A DNA stretch of 30,962 bases from JAAYCB01 sp012744395. GTDB taxonomy: Bacteria; Planctomycetota; Planctomycetia; Pirellulales; Thermoguttaceae. The translations under genes were made by a program, and so were the position numbers. Where the stretch lies: the NCBI GenBank assembly GCA_028703175.1, contig JAQVNJ010000066.1, positions 1-30,962 on the forward strand. Reading direction: 5' to 3'. The stretch's first letter is position 1, and the number at the start of each line of letters is the position of its first letter. The notes below the pieces were generated by a model, which was not told where the DNA came from, did no database searches, and was given only the letters and a program-made list of their open reading frames with translations. Below are positions 1-7,422 of this stretch, in pieces.

Positions 1-1
1 G

Positions 2-217
2 GAATCGGCCAAGGCGCTCGACGAGGCGACCAAGACCAAATTGCGGGAGCTGTATCAGCAGGCGATCGGGGAGCTCGAAGCCGCAAAGAAGTGGTCCGAG
101 TCCGCGGCACGATTCGAGAGCATGGCGACCTCCGCGCCCGAGGAACTGGCGAAGATCAAGGCCGATCTTGCCGTCCGGGACGATCGAGACGGCAGGAAGG
201 CGAGCAACGCGGCCTGA
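2..217 (+). pseudogene. Truncated MscS-porin-domain (mechanosensitive channel) fragment
   Basis: The frame enters from beyond the left edge and reads 71 residues to a TGA at 215-217. The visible part is a charged helical coiled coil with segments such as KALDEATKTKLRELYQQ and SAPEELAKIKADL. That spacing resembles the MscS-porin domain (PF12795) near the N-terminus of large planctomycete MscS/MscK channels, which normally continue for many hundreds of residues. Here it turns into a low-complexity tail (DGRKASNAA) and stops. I infer a front-end fragment of a channel gene that has lost its membrane part, not an intact gene end. The family call rests on recalled sequence character. It could also be the genuine C-terminus of an unrelated coiled-coil protein. 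Confidence 0.5.
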
Positions 218-302
218 CGAGCCGGCATCTGGCCGCGCGATGCTTGCTGAGGGCTGCTGCCGTCAACGGGCCGGCTCGGGAAGGCAGCGGCCGCCCGCCA
301 GT

Positions 303-1478
303 TCAATACCATATCCGGTACTGGCGGCGCGTCGTGCGCCGCCGCCGCGTCGTCTTCTTCTTTCCCTGGAGCGCGCCGTAGATGCGGAGGCCGTGAACGA
401 CGATCGCCAATCCGCCAAGAGCCGCGAGGATGTTCTTGATCTGTTCTCGGCGCGTGCGGCCGACAAGATCGTTCCAGCGGATCGGGGTCTCTTCACCGGC
501 CGGCTCGGCCTCGCCGTCCGCGTACGGGATCGGCGCTCGCTCGGCCTCGCCGTCCGCCACGTGCCACTCGTCCCGGCTGAAACGGGTTGCCGGTTTTCGG
601 GTTGCCGGAGAGTCGAGGATCGCCGCCGGAATCGAGGCCAGCGGCAACGGCCGCACGTTGGAGGGGAGTTCGTCCTGGCCGGCACTCGGCCGCCAATCCG
701 GGATGGGTTCCTCTTCCGGCGGCCAGGCGGGCGCGTCGCGCGGCGGGGGGAAGCCGTCCGCCGGAGGGGCAAACGGCGCGGAGACGTTTTCGGCGAGCAT
801 CGTCTCCGCCGGGGGCATCGCGAGGTTGTTGAACCGGGGCGCGGCGGAAGCGAGAAACCACTGGACCCGCCCGCAGAAGCTGCCGGCGGTCCGGCCTCGC
901 GCCGCGCCGAAGAGGACGCCGGCCAGCTCGCCCTGGGCGTTCAGGATCGGGCCGCCGGAATCGCCGTCGCGGGCGGCGACGGCGACTTCCAGCAACTCGA
1001 AGGGGTTGTTCCCGCCGGGTGAAAGGTATTGCACGCAGCGTCCCGAAACGGCTCGGTATTTGCCGGAGCCGTATCCGGCGATCGTCAGGGTCTCGCCCGG
1101 CTGCGGGGCGTGCGCGGCAAGCCGGAGCGGCGTCGCCGGGGGGCGCCAGATGGCCAGGGCCGCCAGGTCCCAGTCCCGGTCGGTTGCCAGGATCGACGCG
1201 CCCGAGCGGAATCCGTCGGGGAAGACCACGGTGATCGGCCCCCGGGCATCGCGGACGACGTGCCAATTCGTGACGACCAGGCCAAGGCGTTCGTTGGCGG
1301 CGACCAGCGATCCGGAGCCGAGCGACATCGCCTCGCCTTCCGGGACGATCACGCGAACGACGGCCGGATGGGGCTGGCTCGAGGCGCGCGAGCCCCAGAG
1401 CGCGCCGGCGGGCGCCGGTCCGGCGGCGGCCGGAATCGCAATCCCAACGAGCACGATCAGGGGCAGAGTTCGGTTCAC
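303..1478 (-). CDS. Exported trypsin-like serine protease with C-terminal membrane anchor
   Basis: A 391-residue protein of the S1/DegP-like trypsin fold. It starts at GTG 1478, preceded by AAAGAGG at good distance, and a hydrophobic leader (LPLIVLVGIAIPAAAG) begins at once; an upstream ATG at 1598 would add 40 Arg/Pro-rich residues and is rejected. The triad is visible: His73 in TNWHVV, Asp104 in RDWDLAAL, Ser174 in RDGDSGGP. The core ends near residue 220. A Pro/Glu-rich linker of about 120 residues follows, then one hydrophobic segment (NILAALGGLAIVVHGL, about 350-368) and a very basic tail. There is no PDZ domain, unlike DegP/HtrA. The protease domain probably lies outside the cytoplasmic membrane, tethered by the C-terminal helix. 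Its GTG overlaps the TGA of the 46-residue gene upstream (GTGA), so the two are probably translationally coupled. Substrate unknown. Confidence 0.85.
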   Translation of the reverse strand: MNRTLPLIVLVGIAIPAAAGPAPAGALWGSRASSQPHPAVVRVIVPEGEAMSLGSGSLVAANERLGLVVTNWHVVRDARGPITVVFPDGFRSGASILATDRDWDLAALAIWRPPATPLRLAAHAPQPGETLTIAGYGSGKYRAVSGRCVQYLSPGGNNPFELLEVAVAARDGDSGGPILNAQGELAGVLFGAARGRTAGSFCGRVQWFLASAAPRFNNLAMPPAETMLAENVSAPFAPPADGFPPPRDAPAWPPEEEPIPDWRPSAGQDELPSNVRPLPLASIPAAILDSPATRKPATRFSRDEWHVADGEAERAPIPYADGEAEPAGEETPIRWNDLVGRTRREQIKNILAALGGLAIVVHGLRIYGALQGKKKTTRRRRTTRRQYRIWY

Positions 1479-1615
1479 CCTTTGCGGACCTCTTTCGGCA
1501 CGGCGCTCCGGTCCGCTCGGCGCCGGGCCTCGTTCTGGACGATTCGTTGCAGCAACTCGCGGCGGAGTCTCTTCAACTTCTCGACGTGAGCAGGACACTT
1601 CTGTTCGGTTTGCAT
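1475..1615 (-). CDS. Small basic helical protein of 46 residues, in operon with the serine protease
   Basis: ATG at 1615 opens a 46-residue frame (start MQTEQKCPAHVEKLKRLRRE, end VPKEVRKG) that stops at TGA 1475-1477. It lies 8 bp after the ribbon-helix-helix-like gene and overlaps the protease start by four bases (GTGA), the geometry of a coupled operon. It is rich in Arg, Lys, Glu and Leu and should form a single amphipathic helix. There is one Cys, no signal peptide and no membrane segment. I recognise no family. The strict spacing on both sides is the main argument that it is real. It may bind its RHH-like or protease partner, or simply carry ribosomes to the protease start. Confidence 0.55.
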   Translation of the reverse strand: MQTEQKCPAHVEKLKRLRRELLQRIVQNEARRRADRSAVPKEVRKG

Positions 1616-1623
1616 GGCTCGGC

Positions 1624-1875
1624 TCAGGCGGCGATCGGGCGGCCGCCCTTGAGTTCCTCGGTTCGTGGGGGAAATTCGTTGCCCATGTTGTACGTGTCTT
1701 TCAATCGCCGCAGCTCGGTGCGGAGGGCCTGCTCGACAAGTCGTGTCAGCGTCAGCCGCACGGGATAGCCCGCCAGAAAAACGGTTGCGTTGCGAGCTTC
1801 ATCGAGCAGCTCGGGCGCAAGGTAGAGGGTCGCTCGGATCCTCGCCTGCCGCCGCGGTTCCGGCCTTCTTCTCAC
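1624..1875 (-). CDS. Ribbon-helix-helix-like DNA-binding protein
   Basis: An 83-residue protein from GTG 1875, chosen because a perfect GGAGGA lies 6 nt upstream; an in-frame ATG at 1896 would add seven residues without such a site. A short basic start is followed by RIRATLYLAPELLDEARNA, a beta strand and first helix as in RHH/CopG-type proteins, then LTRLVEQALRTELRRLK as second helix and a polar tail ending KGGRPIAA. RHH proteins bind palindromic operators as dimers and often repress their own operon. A 19-bp palindrome sits 44 bp upstream at 1919-1937. It is the first gene of the operon with the 46-residue protein and the serine protease. Plasmid-partition and antitoxin proteins share this fold, but no toxin or ParA is visible here. 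The RHH assignment is inferred from the pattern of the strand and helices. Confidence 0.65.
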   Translation of the reverse strand: MRRRPEPRRQARIRATLYLAPELLDEARNATVFLAGYPVRLTLTRLVEQALRTELRRLKDTYNMGNEFPPRTEELKGGRPIAA

Positions 1876-1918
1876 GCGATGTCCTCCAGAACGCATCCAT
1901 TTCGGGCATTTGCGGCAA

Positions 1919-1937
1919 GAAAACGTCTTACGTTTTC
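1919..1937. promoter_or_regulatory. 19-bp palindrome, candidate operator of the RHH-protease operon
   Basis: The sequence is a perfect inverted repeat with arms GAAAACGT and ACGTTTTC around a 3-nt spacer. It is strikingly AT-rich compared with its surroundings and lies 44 bp upstream of the GTG of the RHH-like gene. Position and symmetry fit an autoregulatory operator. No clear -10 or -35 hexamers were identified around it. Confidence 0.5.
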
Positions 1938-2074
1938 AGACCTTTAGGAATTTCGGACGGGGGGAGCGTGCCGCTGGAAATTTCCGCGCTCCGGCCAGCG
2001 GGGTTGCCCAGAGCGAACAACCGTTCCGTGCGGAATATCCTGCCCGATCGTTGCCGGCGGGCGGGCCCGCTCTT

Positions 2075-3235
2075 TCAGGCGAGATCGTGCTCGCAACCGT
2101 CGCGCTGCCGGCGGCGGATCTCCGTCGACGAGATGTCTTCGCGGAACTGTGCCTCGGGCACTTCGCGGCAGATGCCGGCCAGCGCGGCCGGCAGTTCGAG
2201 ATCGCCGAGGCGGATGAAGCTGCTGCCCACCGAGCGCCCGAAAACCAGGAACCGGCAGCCGCAGTCAACGATCTCGTCGATCGCCGTTTCGGCGGCCGCG
2301 GAGCTGCCCCCGTAGTATTCGGGCAGGGCGATGCGGCGGAGTGTGTCGATGCCGACGACGAAGGTTGCCCCGGGAAACTGCCGCGCCTTCTGCTCGAACG
2401 TCGGCGCCCTGGTCAGCCAGACGCGGCTGGCCGGTTCGAACTGGCTCAAGCGCTTGCCGATCTCCAGGTAATCCAGGGGCGGTTTGTCCACGTTGAGAAT
2501 CGAAAGCTCGTAGTCCAGCTCGCAGCCCAGGATCCCCGCAGCCACCTCGGCCATCCGCCGGTGGCCGGCGTGGATTGGATTGAACGCCCCGGAGAAGATC
2601 GCCCCCGGCAGAGCCGGTTCGCCGCCCCTTCCCCCCACAGAGACCGCCCTCGTCTTGCTGAGCATCAGGTCCCGCCAGGGTTGCGGCGCGGTGGTCGCCC
2701 GGCGCTCGCAAGACTCATCCTCCGGCAGCTCGAGCGGCAGCCGATCGCCGATCCCGCATCCTTCAGCCATCAGGTTGAGCATCAGGATCGACGCAATCGC
2801 CTCTTCCTCCGCGCGCCGGCGGCGGTCCTTCACCAGGCAGACCGATTCAACGAGCGTCTGGTCGGCCGTCTGCAAGGCCAGGTGAATCCGGTGCGCTCCT
2901 CGCTTCGGGCGATCCGTGGCCAGCGAGGCCGTAACGCCAATCCCCGCCAGCGGCGCCTTCTCGGGCGCCTCGTACTGGCACGCCCGCAGGAATCCCGACA
3001 TCGCCATGGCTCGAGCGGTCCTCGGCGAGCAAAACTGGTCGGGCGTCCCCCCGAGCCAGCGGCAGAGCGCTTTTTGCGAATACGGGATGGTCGCCTCGAG
3101 GATCGTCCGCGAGGCTCCCGGGGCGCTGAGAAGCTCCGCCAGGGTATCGCTCCCGCCGCCGGAAAGGGCGAGAACGAACAACGTCGGCGCCGCGTGAATC
3201 TGCCGTATGAAGGGCTCAAGGGTCGAGTCAGTCAT
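2075..3235 (-). CDS. CinA-type amidase domain fused to NMNAT-type nucleotidyltransferase
   Basis: A 386-residue two-domain protein. Residues 1 to about 165 resemble the CinA C-terminal/PncC nicotinamide-nucleotide amidase fold (LSGGGSDTLAELLS, IGVTASLATDRP). Residues about 207-386 are a nicotinamide/nicotinate mononucleotide adenylyltransferase-like domain, with the nucleotide-binding motif SGAFNPIHAGH at 215-225 and the second motif ISSTEIR at 368-374. PncC deamidates NMN to nicotinate mononucleotide and NMNAT adenylylates the mononucleotide, so the fusion would put consecutive NAD-salvage steps in one cytoplasmic polypeptide; this is inferred from the families. The first domain begins with a Gly-rich SGGG where CinA proteins often have a different motif, so its activity is less sure. 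ATG 3235 is preceded by GGGGAG 9 nt away. It stands alone, divergent from the plus-strand signalling block. Confidence 0.8.
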   Translation of the reverse strand: MTDSTLEPFIRQIHAAPTLFVLALSGGGSDTLAELLSAPGASRTILEATIPYSQKALCRWLGGTPDQFCSPRTARAMAMSGFLRACQYEAPEKAPLAGIGVTASLATDRPKRGAHRIHLALQTADQTLVESVCLVKDRRRRAEEEAIASILMLNLMAEGCGIGDRLPLELPEDESCERRATTAPQPWRDLMLSKTRAVSVGGRGGEPALPGAIFSGAFNPIHAGHRRMAEVAAGILGCELDYELSILNVDKPPLDYLEIGKRLSQFEPASRVWLTRAPTFEQKARQFPGATFVVGIDTLRRIALPEYYGGSSAAAETAIDEIVDCGCRFLVFGRSVGSSFIRLGDLELPAALAGICREVPEAQFREDISSTEIRRRQRDGCEHDLA

Positions 3236-3542
3236 GCTCCGATTCTCCCCGATTACCGGCTTCAGGACGAGTCCATCTTAACGCAATTTGCGGACCAATT
3301 CCTGAAAATCTTGCCGGGCGGACGACGGCCCGCCCGCACCCCCCTCTCCTAGGTAGTCTGCCGCGTGCGGATTTTCCCGCGGAAGGTCCAAGATCCTCGC
3401 GCTGCTTGCGAATAGATGATCGGAGCCGCCCTCCCAGCGCAAGCCGCGCCCCGGCGGCTCGTCCCGAGGAACCGATCGCTGCGCCGACGGCAGCCTCAAG
3501 AAAACCACTCCCACCCTTCTCCCCGATTGGAGGAACCGCGTC
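3236..3542. other. Divergent intergenic region between the CinA/NMNAT fusion and the coiled-coil gene
   Basis: About 307 bp separates two divergent genes and should hold both promoters. I could not pick convincing -35/-10 pairs, and I see no protein-like frame, repeat or terminator. The only firm element is GGAGG just before the start at 3543. Confidence 0.4.
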
Positions 3543-4340
3543 ATGATCCGAAAGGCTCTTGTTGGAACCGGAATTGCCATGTTGCTGGGACTCTTGTTCT
3601 TCGGCCGCGACATGCTGAGCTACGTCCGCACGTCGGCCGGCTACATGAAGCAGTCGATCAACGATAGCGTGCCCACGGAATTTCAGATCGACCGGGCCCG
3701 CACGATGATCAACGACCTCGTGCCCGAGATACGCAAGAACATGCAGGTCATTGCCCGCGAGGAGGTCGAGGTCGAACAGCTCCAGAAGCAGATTTGCGAG
3801 GCGGAAGGCCGGCTCGGCGAGGAGAAGGCCGATCTGCTTCGTTTGCGGGCGGATCTGGCGACTGGCAAGGAGACGTTTGTCTACGGCAAGCGGAACTACA
3901 ACGTCGATCAGGTGAAGCTCGACCTGGCGAACCGTTTCGAGCGCTACCAAACGCGCGAGGCCACGCTGGAGAGCCTCCGCGACATCCACGACGCCCGTTC
4001 GCGGAGCCTGGCGGCGGCGCGCGACAAGCTGGAAGGGATGATGGCGGCCAAGCGCCAGTTGGAGGTCGACGTGGAGAACCTGGAAGCGCAACTCAAGATG
4101 GTGGCGGCGGCCGAGACGACCAGCAAGTACCACTTCGACGACAGCAAGCTGGGGCGTGTCCGCGAGCTGGTCGCCGATCTGCGGAGCCGGCTTGAAGTCG
4201 CCGCGCGGGTTGTCGATGCCGAGCGATACTACCACGATCAGATTCCGCTCAACGAGGAGGCGCCCGCGAACATCGTCGAGCAGGTCTCGGAATACTTCGA
4301 CCTGGACGAGCCGGATGCCGAGGCAATTGCCCGGAAGTAG
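3543..4340 (+). CDS. Membrane-anchored coiled-coil protein of unknown function
   Basis: A 265-residue protein starting at ATG 3543, with GGAGG 9 nt upstream. Residues about 5-21 form a hydrophobic N-terminal segment (ALVGTGIAMLLGLLFFG) that may be a signal anchor. From residue 45 to 225 it is almost all charged heptad-like helix: EEVEVEQLQKQI, EKADLLRLRADL, RDKLEGMMAAKRQLEVDVEN. The C-terminus is acidic (YFDLDEPDAEAIARK). No enzymatic motif is visible. A single membrane helix followed by a long coiled coil suggests a scaffold or stalk at the membrane. It is the first gene of the same-strand set that continues with the FHA-like protein and Ser/Thr kinase, so a role as a kinase substrate or assembly platform is plausible but inferred. 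Such proteins occur in planctomycetes as conserved hypotheticals. Confidence 0.8.
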   Translation: MIRKALVGTGIAMLLGLLFFGRDMLSYVRTSAGYMKQSINDSVPTEFQIDRARTMINDLVPEIRKNMQVIAREEVEVEQLQKQICEAEGRLGEEKADLLRLRADLATGKETFVYGKRNYNVDQVKLDLANRFERYQTREATLESLRDIHDARSRSLAAARDKLEGMMAAKRQLEVDVENLEAQLKMVAAAETTSKYHFDDSKLGRVRELVADLRSRLEVAARVVDAERYYHDQIPLNEEAPANIVEQVSEYFDLDEPDAEAIARK

Positions 4341-4383
4341 GGCTAGAATGATGGTTTCCCGGTTCTTGCAGGATCTCGACGCC

Positions 4384-4983
4384 ATGACCGCCAGTAACCA
4401 CGCCGCGAACGACCGGTTTTTGCTCTGGATCGATGCGGTCGGCGGCTACTGGGTCTGCCTGGCCGAGGAGGTGATCGTCGGCCAGCCGGCAGGGGGCGTG
4501 GACGTGCCGATTCTGGGCGACCTGTCGGAGCGGCACGCTTGGCTCCGCCGCGACGGCGAAGCCTACCTGGTCGAGCCACTCCGCCCGCTCCGCGTCAACA
4601 GCCAGCCGGTCGATGGCGTGACGACGCTCCAGGACCGGGCGCGGATTCTGCTCGGAGACCGGGTCGAGCTCCGATTCCGTCGGCCCCATCCGCTCAGTGC
4701 GACAGCGCGGCTGGAATTCCGCAGCGGCCATCGGACGCAGCCCTCGTCCGACGCCGTCTTGCTGATGGCCGAGACCTGCGTTCTGGGCCCCAGCCGGCAG
4801 AGCCACGTGGTCTGCCGTGCGTGGCCCCATGAAGTCGTCCTCTACCGCCGCGGCGGCGAACTGTTCTGCCGGACGGCCGGGAGCTTCCAGATCGACGGGC
4901 GGCCCGTCAAGCGCGACGGCCGCGTGTGGACCAACTCGCGGATCGAGGGGAGCGGGTTTTCGCTCAGCCTCGAACCGATTTGA
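4384..4983 (+). CDS. FHA-like domain protein
   Basis: A 199-residue protein if started at ATG 4384 (AGGA 10 nt upstream); ATG 4348 in frame would add 12 residues and leave only 7 bp after the previous gene. The sequence looks like two FHA-type beta-sandwich halves. The first has LGDLSERHAWLRRDGE, an SxxH motif followed by a strand, and then RARILLGDRVELRF. The second has LGPSRQSHVVCR and the ending FQIDGRPVKRDG. FHA domains bind phosphothreonine and commonly partner Ser/Thr kinases, and a kinase gene follows at 5336. The classical GR motif before SxxH is weak (VGQPAGG), so phosphopeptide binding needs proof. No signal peptide, so it is probably cytoplasmic. Confidence 0.65.
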   Translation: MTASNHAANDRFLLWIDAVGGYWVCLAEEVIVGQPAGGVDVPILGDLSERHAWLRRDGEAYLVEPLRPLRVNSQPVDGVTTLQDRARILLGDRVELRFRRPHPLSATARLEFRSGHRTQPSSDAVLLMAETCVLGPSRQSHVVCRAWPHEVVLYRRGGELFCRTAGSFQIDGRPVKRDGRVWTNSRIEGSGFSLSLEPI

Positions 4984-4984
4984 G

Positions 4985-5008
4985 CCGTGGCCGCGCGGCC
5001 AGCCACGG
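4985..5008 (+). terminator. Hairpin just after the FHA-like gene
   Basis: Arms CCGTGGC (4985-4991) and GCCACGG (5002-5008) pair perfectly, starting one base after the stop codon. No T-run follows, so it could be a weak or Rho-linked terminator, or an mRNA-stabilising stem separating the FHA-like gene from the kinase. Confidence 0.35.
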
Positions 5009-5138
5009 CGATTGTTCAGGGGGGGCCGGCCGCGTTTTCGCGGCATGCGCCGCTGCCTGGCGGAGACGGCGTCGCCACGAATTGGGCCTGCCCCGGTTTC
5101 CGGGGACGGAGACGACAGGCGAGCACCAGGGAATTAGA

Positions 5139-5339
5139 ATGGAGGGGTCGGGTGAGCGGGCGGCAAGCGCGGAGGCGAGCGAGATCGGCCCCCCGGAGCA
5201 AGCGCCGTCGCGGACTTGCCAGAATCGCCCGCATCCCTCCCAAGATCGGACGCCGAAAAACGAACTGTTGAGTGTGCGGCAAGGGGCTGCCCCGGAGGCA
5301 CTGCCCAATCGGCGCCGGTCGCCAGGAGTGGACCCATGA
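5139..5339 (+). CDS. Possible 66-residue leader ORF overlapping the kinase start
   Basis: ATG 5139 opens a 66-residue frame (start MEGSGERAASAEASEIG, end RRRSPGVDP). Its TGA at 5337-5339 overlaps the kinase ATG at 5336 in the ATGA arrangement typical of coupled genes. An AGGGA lies 8-9 nt upstream. The product would be hydrophilic, rich in Ala, Glu, Pro and Arg, and probably disordered, with no recognisable domain. It may be a real small gene, a leader that couples translation to the kinase, or a chance frame in GC-rich DNA. The overlap geometry is the only strong argument. Confidence 0.3.
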   Translation: MEGSGERAASAEASEIGPPEQAPSRTCQNRPHPSQDRTPKNELLSVRQGAAPEALPNRRRSPGVDP

Positions 5340-7375
5340 ACAACTCGGTGGCTATCGTGGAAGCAGAAGTTCCCAAGAAGGGGCCGTTCAAACCTTCAGC
5401 GGAGGCGGCCGCGCGCGATTCCCGATTCACCTACCCGAGCGGTTCGCGGCCCCTGGAGGGCTACGTGATCAAGCGCGGCGTCGGGCACGGAGGCTTCGGC
5501 GAAGTCTATTACGCCACCAGCGATGCCGGCAAGGAAGTCGCCCTCAAGCTGATTCGCCGCAATCTCGAGGTCGAGCTCCGCGGCATCCGCCATTGCCTGA
5601 ACCTGAAACACCCGAACCTGCTCTCGGTTTTCGACATTCGCGAGGATTCCCAGGGCGACAACTGGGTGGTCATGGAGTATGTCGCCGGCGAATCGCTCGA
5701 AGAGGTGATCGCCGCCAATCCGGCCGGCATGCCGGCCGAGCGGGCGCTGGACTGGATTGCCGGCATCAGCGCCGGCGTCTCCCACCTCCACGACCACGGC
5801 ATCGTGCATCGCGACCTGAAGCCCGCCAACATCTTCAACGACCAGGGCATGGTGAAGATCGGCGACTACGGGTTGTCGAAGTTCATCTCCTGTAGCCGCC
5901 GGAGCGGGCAGACGGAGAGCATCGGCACGGTCCACTACATGGCGCCCGAGGTGGCCAACGGCCGCTACGGCAAGGAGATCGATGTCTACGCGCTGGGCGT
6001 GATCCTCTATGAAATGCTCACCGGCCGCGTGCCGTTCGAGGGCGAATCGATCGGCGAGGTGCTGATGAAACACCTGACCGCCACGCCCGATGTCTCGATG
6101 CTGCCCGAACCCTACCGCGGCGTGGTCGCCCGCGCGCTGGAAAAGGACCCGTCGAAGCGGTTCGGCTCGGCGGGCGAAATGCTGGCCAGCCTGCCGAAAC
6201 CGTCGGGAGCGGAGGGGCTCGGCGCCGTGCCGCCGCACGACTCGCGGACGGCCTACGACCGGCGAAGTGCCCGCCGGGCGGGCCTTTTCGGCCTGCCGGG
6301 CGGATCGGCGCCGGCAACCGGCGAGGAGCCGATCTTCAAGGCGGTTCGGCAGGGCCTGAGCGACTTGCGCCAGAGCTGGAATCGCTCGAACCTGAACACG
6401 CCGACGAAGATCGCCCTGCTGATCGTGCTGCTCGTTGCCGCCCCCTTCCTCTTGAATACGGTCTTGCCGCTGGCGGTCAGCCTGTTTGCGTTGTACGTGG
6501 TCTACTGGATTTTCCGGTCGCTGATCCTGACGATCAAAGCGCCGGCGCCGCTGCCCGCGCCGGCGGATCGGCCGCCGCCCGCGGCACCCGCAGCGCCCGC
6601 GGCCTCGCCGGCGCAGACGGCGACGTTCGTCGCGGAGGACATCCGCCGCGCGGTCCACCGCGAAGCCAGACTGCCGCGCTGGGCCCGCCACGAGAGGCCG
6701 GCCGCCGCGCTGGTCGTCAAGCCGCCCCGGCAACGCCTTGTGGAGCTGGTCGGCTCGATGCTCGGCGGGGCGCTGATCGCCCTGCTCGTCTGCGTGCTGG
6801 GTTTTGTCCTGGCCAGCCTCCACTCGGGCGGCGGCATCGGCGCCCGCGAATTGGCGCGCTACGCCTGGGTGATCCTGGCAAGCATCGTCGGCACCTGGGC
6901 GGTGCTGATCCCGTCGAAGGTCTGGGAAGGATGCAAGGGCGACGTCAAGCTGCGGCGGCTGACGATGCTGATCACGGGGCTGTTGGTGGGAGTTGCCGCC
7001 GCGGCGATTGCCGGGGCGCTGCTCGTCGATCTGCCCCATCGGGTCCTCGCCGACTTGGAGCTGAGAGATGTGACCGGCCTGGAGCAGGTGCATCTGGCGC
7101 CGGAACATGCCGTCTCCGACCTCCGCTACTACCTGATCGCTTTTGGAGCGTTGTTTATGCTCCTCCGCTGGTGGCGGTCGGCGGACCCGCTGCGGGCGTC
7201 GCGGTTGAGCTTGTTCTCGGTCTTCGTGTCGGGGCTGGTCGCGTTGATCGTCTCCGATGCACTCGGATTTCCGCAACCCTGGCTGGTGATGGTGGCCTGC
7301 GCGATGTCGGTCTCGATCCAGTTGGCCAGTCCTTGGGTCCACCCGCGGCTCCGCGGATCGCAGGAGGACGCCTAG
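5336..7375 (+). CDS. Transmembrane Ser/Thr protein kinase
   Basis: A 679-residue protein from ATG 5336, with AGGAG 8 nt upstream. Residues about 42-300 form a Hanks-type kinase: Gly-rich loop RGVGHGGFGEVYYA (47-60), VAIK-type lysine Lys71 in VALK, catalytic HRDLKPANI (Asp160, Lys162), metal-binding Asp177 in DYG rather than DFG, then GTVHYMAPE and DVYALGVILYEMLTGR. All core catalytic residues are present, so it should be active. After a Pro/Ala-rich stretch it has about seven hydrophobic segments between residues 357 and 665. Many bacterial receptor kinases have one membrane helix, so this polytopic C-terminus is distinctive; the kinase domain faces the cytoplasm. The C-terminal part has no recognisable extracellular sensor, so the signal may be sensed in the membrane. 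Neighbours (FHA-like before, membrane protein and ECF sigma after) suggest one signalling system. Confidence 0.9.
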   Translation: MNNSVAIVEAEVPKKGPFKPSAEAAARDSRFTYPSGSRPLEGYVIKRGVGHGGFGEVYYATSDAGKEVALKLIRRNLEVELRGIRHCLNLKHPNLLSVFDIREDSQGDNWVVMEYVAGESLEEVIAANPAGMPAERALDWIAGISAGVSHLHDHGIVHRDLKPANIFNDQGMVKIGDYGLSKFISCSRRSGQTESIGTVHYMAPEVANGRYGKEIDVYALGVILYEMLTGRVPFEGESIGEVLMKHLTATPDVSMLPEPYRGVVARALEKDPSKRFGSAGEMLASLPKPSGAEGLGAVPPHDSRTAYDRRSARRAGLFGLPGGSAPATGEEPIFKAVRQGLSDLRQSWNRSNLNTPTKIALLIVLLVAAPFLLNTVLPLAVSLFALYVVYWIFRSLILTIKAPAPLPAPADRPPPAAPAAPAASPAQTATFVAEDIRRAVHREARLPRWARHERPAAALVVKPPRQRLVELVGSMLGGALIALLVCVLGFVLASLHSGGGIGARELARYAWVILASIVGTWAVLIPSKVWEGCKGDVKLRRLTMLITGLLVGVAAAAIAGALLVDLPHRVLADLELRDVTGLEQVHLAPEHAVSDLRYYLIAFGALFMLLRWWRSADPLRASRLSLFSVFVSGLVALIVSDALGFPQPWLVMVACAMSVSIQLASPWVHPRLRGSQEDA

Positions 7376-7422
7376 CGGCGACGCGGCTGGCGGAGGCGTC
7401 GGTTTTCGACGAAGGTTCAATC

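Noticed and set aside
168..1022. Plus-strand open frames opposite the serine protease
   Set aside because: The minus strand has the complete catalytic triad and a signal peptide; the plus readings are Arg/Gly/Pro-rich.
1475..1896. Toxin-antitoxin pair from the RHH-like and 46-residue genes
   Set aside because: The 46-residue protein matches no toxin I know and the operon continues into a protease; only the RHH fold supports the idea.
5396..7420. A 674-residue minus-strand open frame opposite the kinase
   Set aside because: The kinase has every catalytic motif; the reverse reading is Arg/Gln/Asp-rich without any domain.
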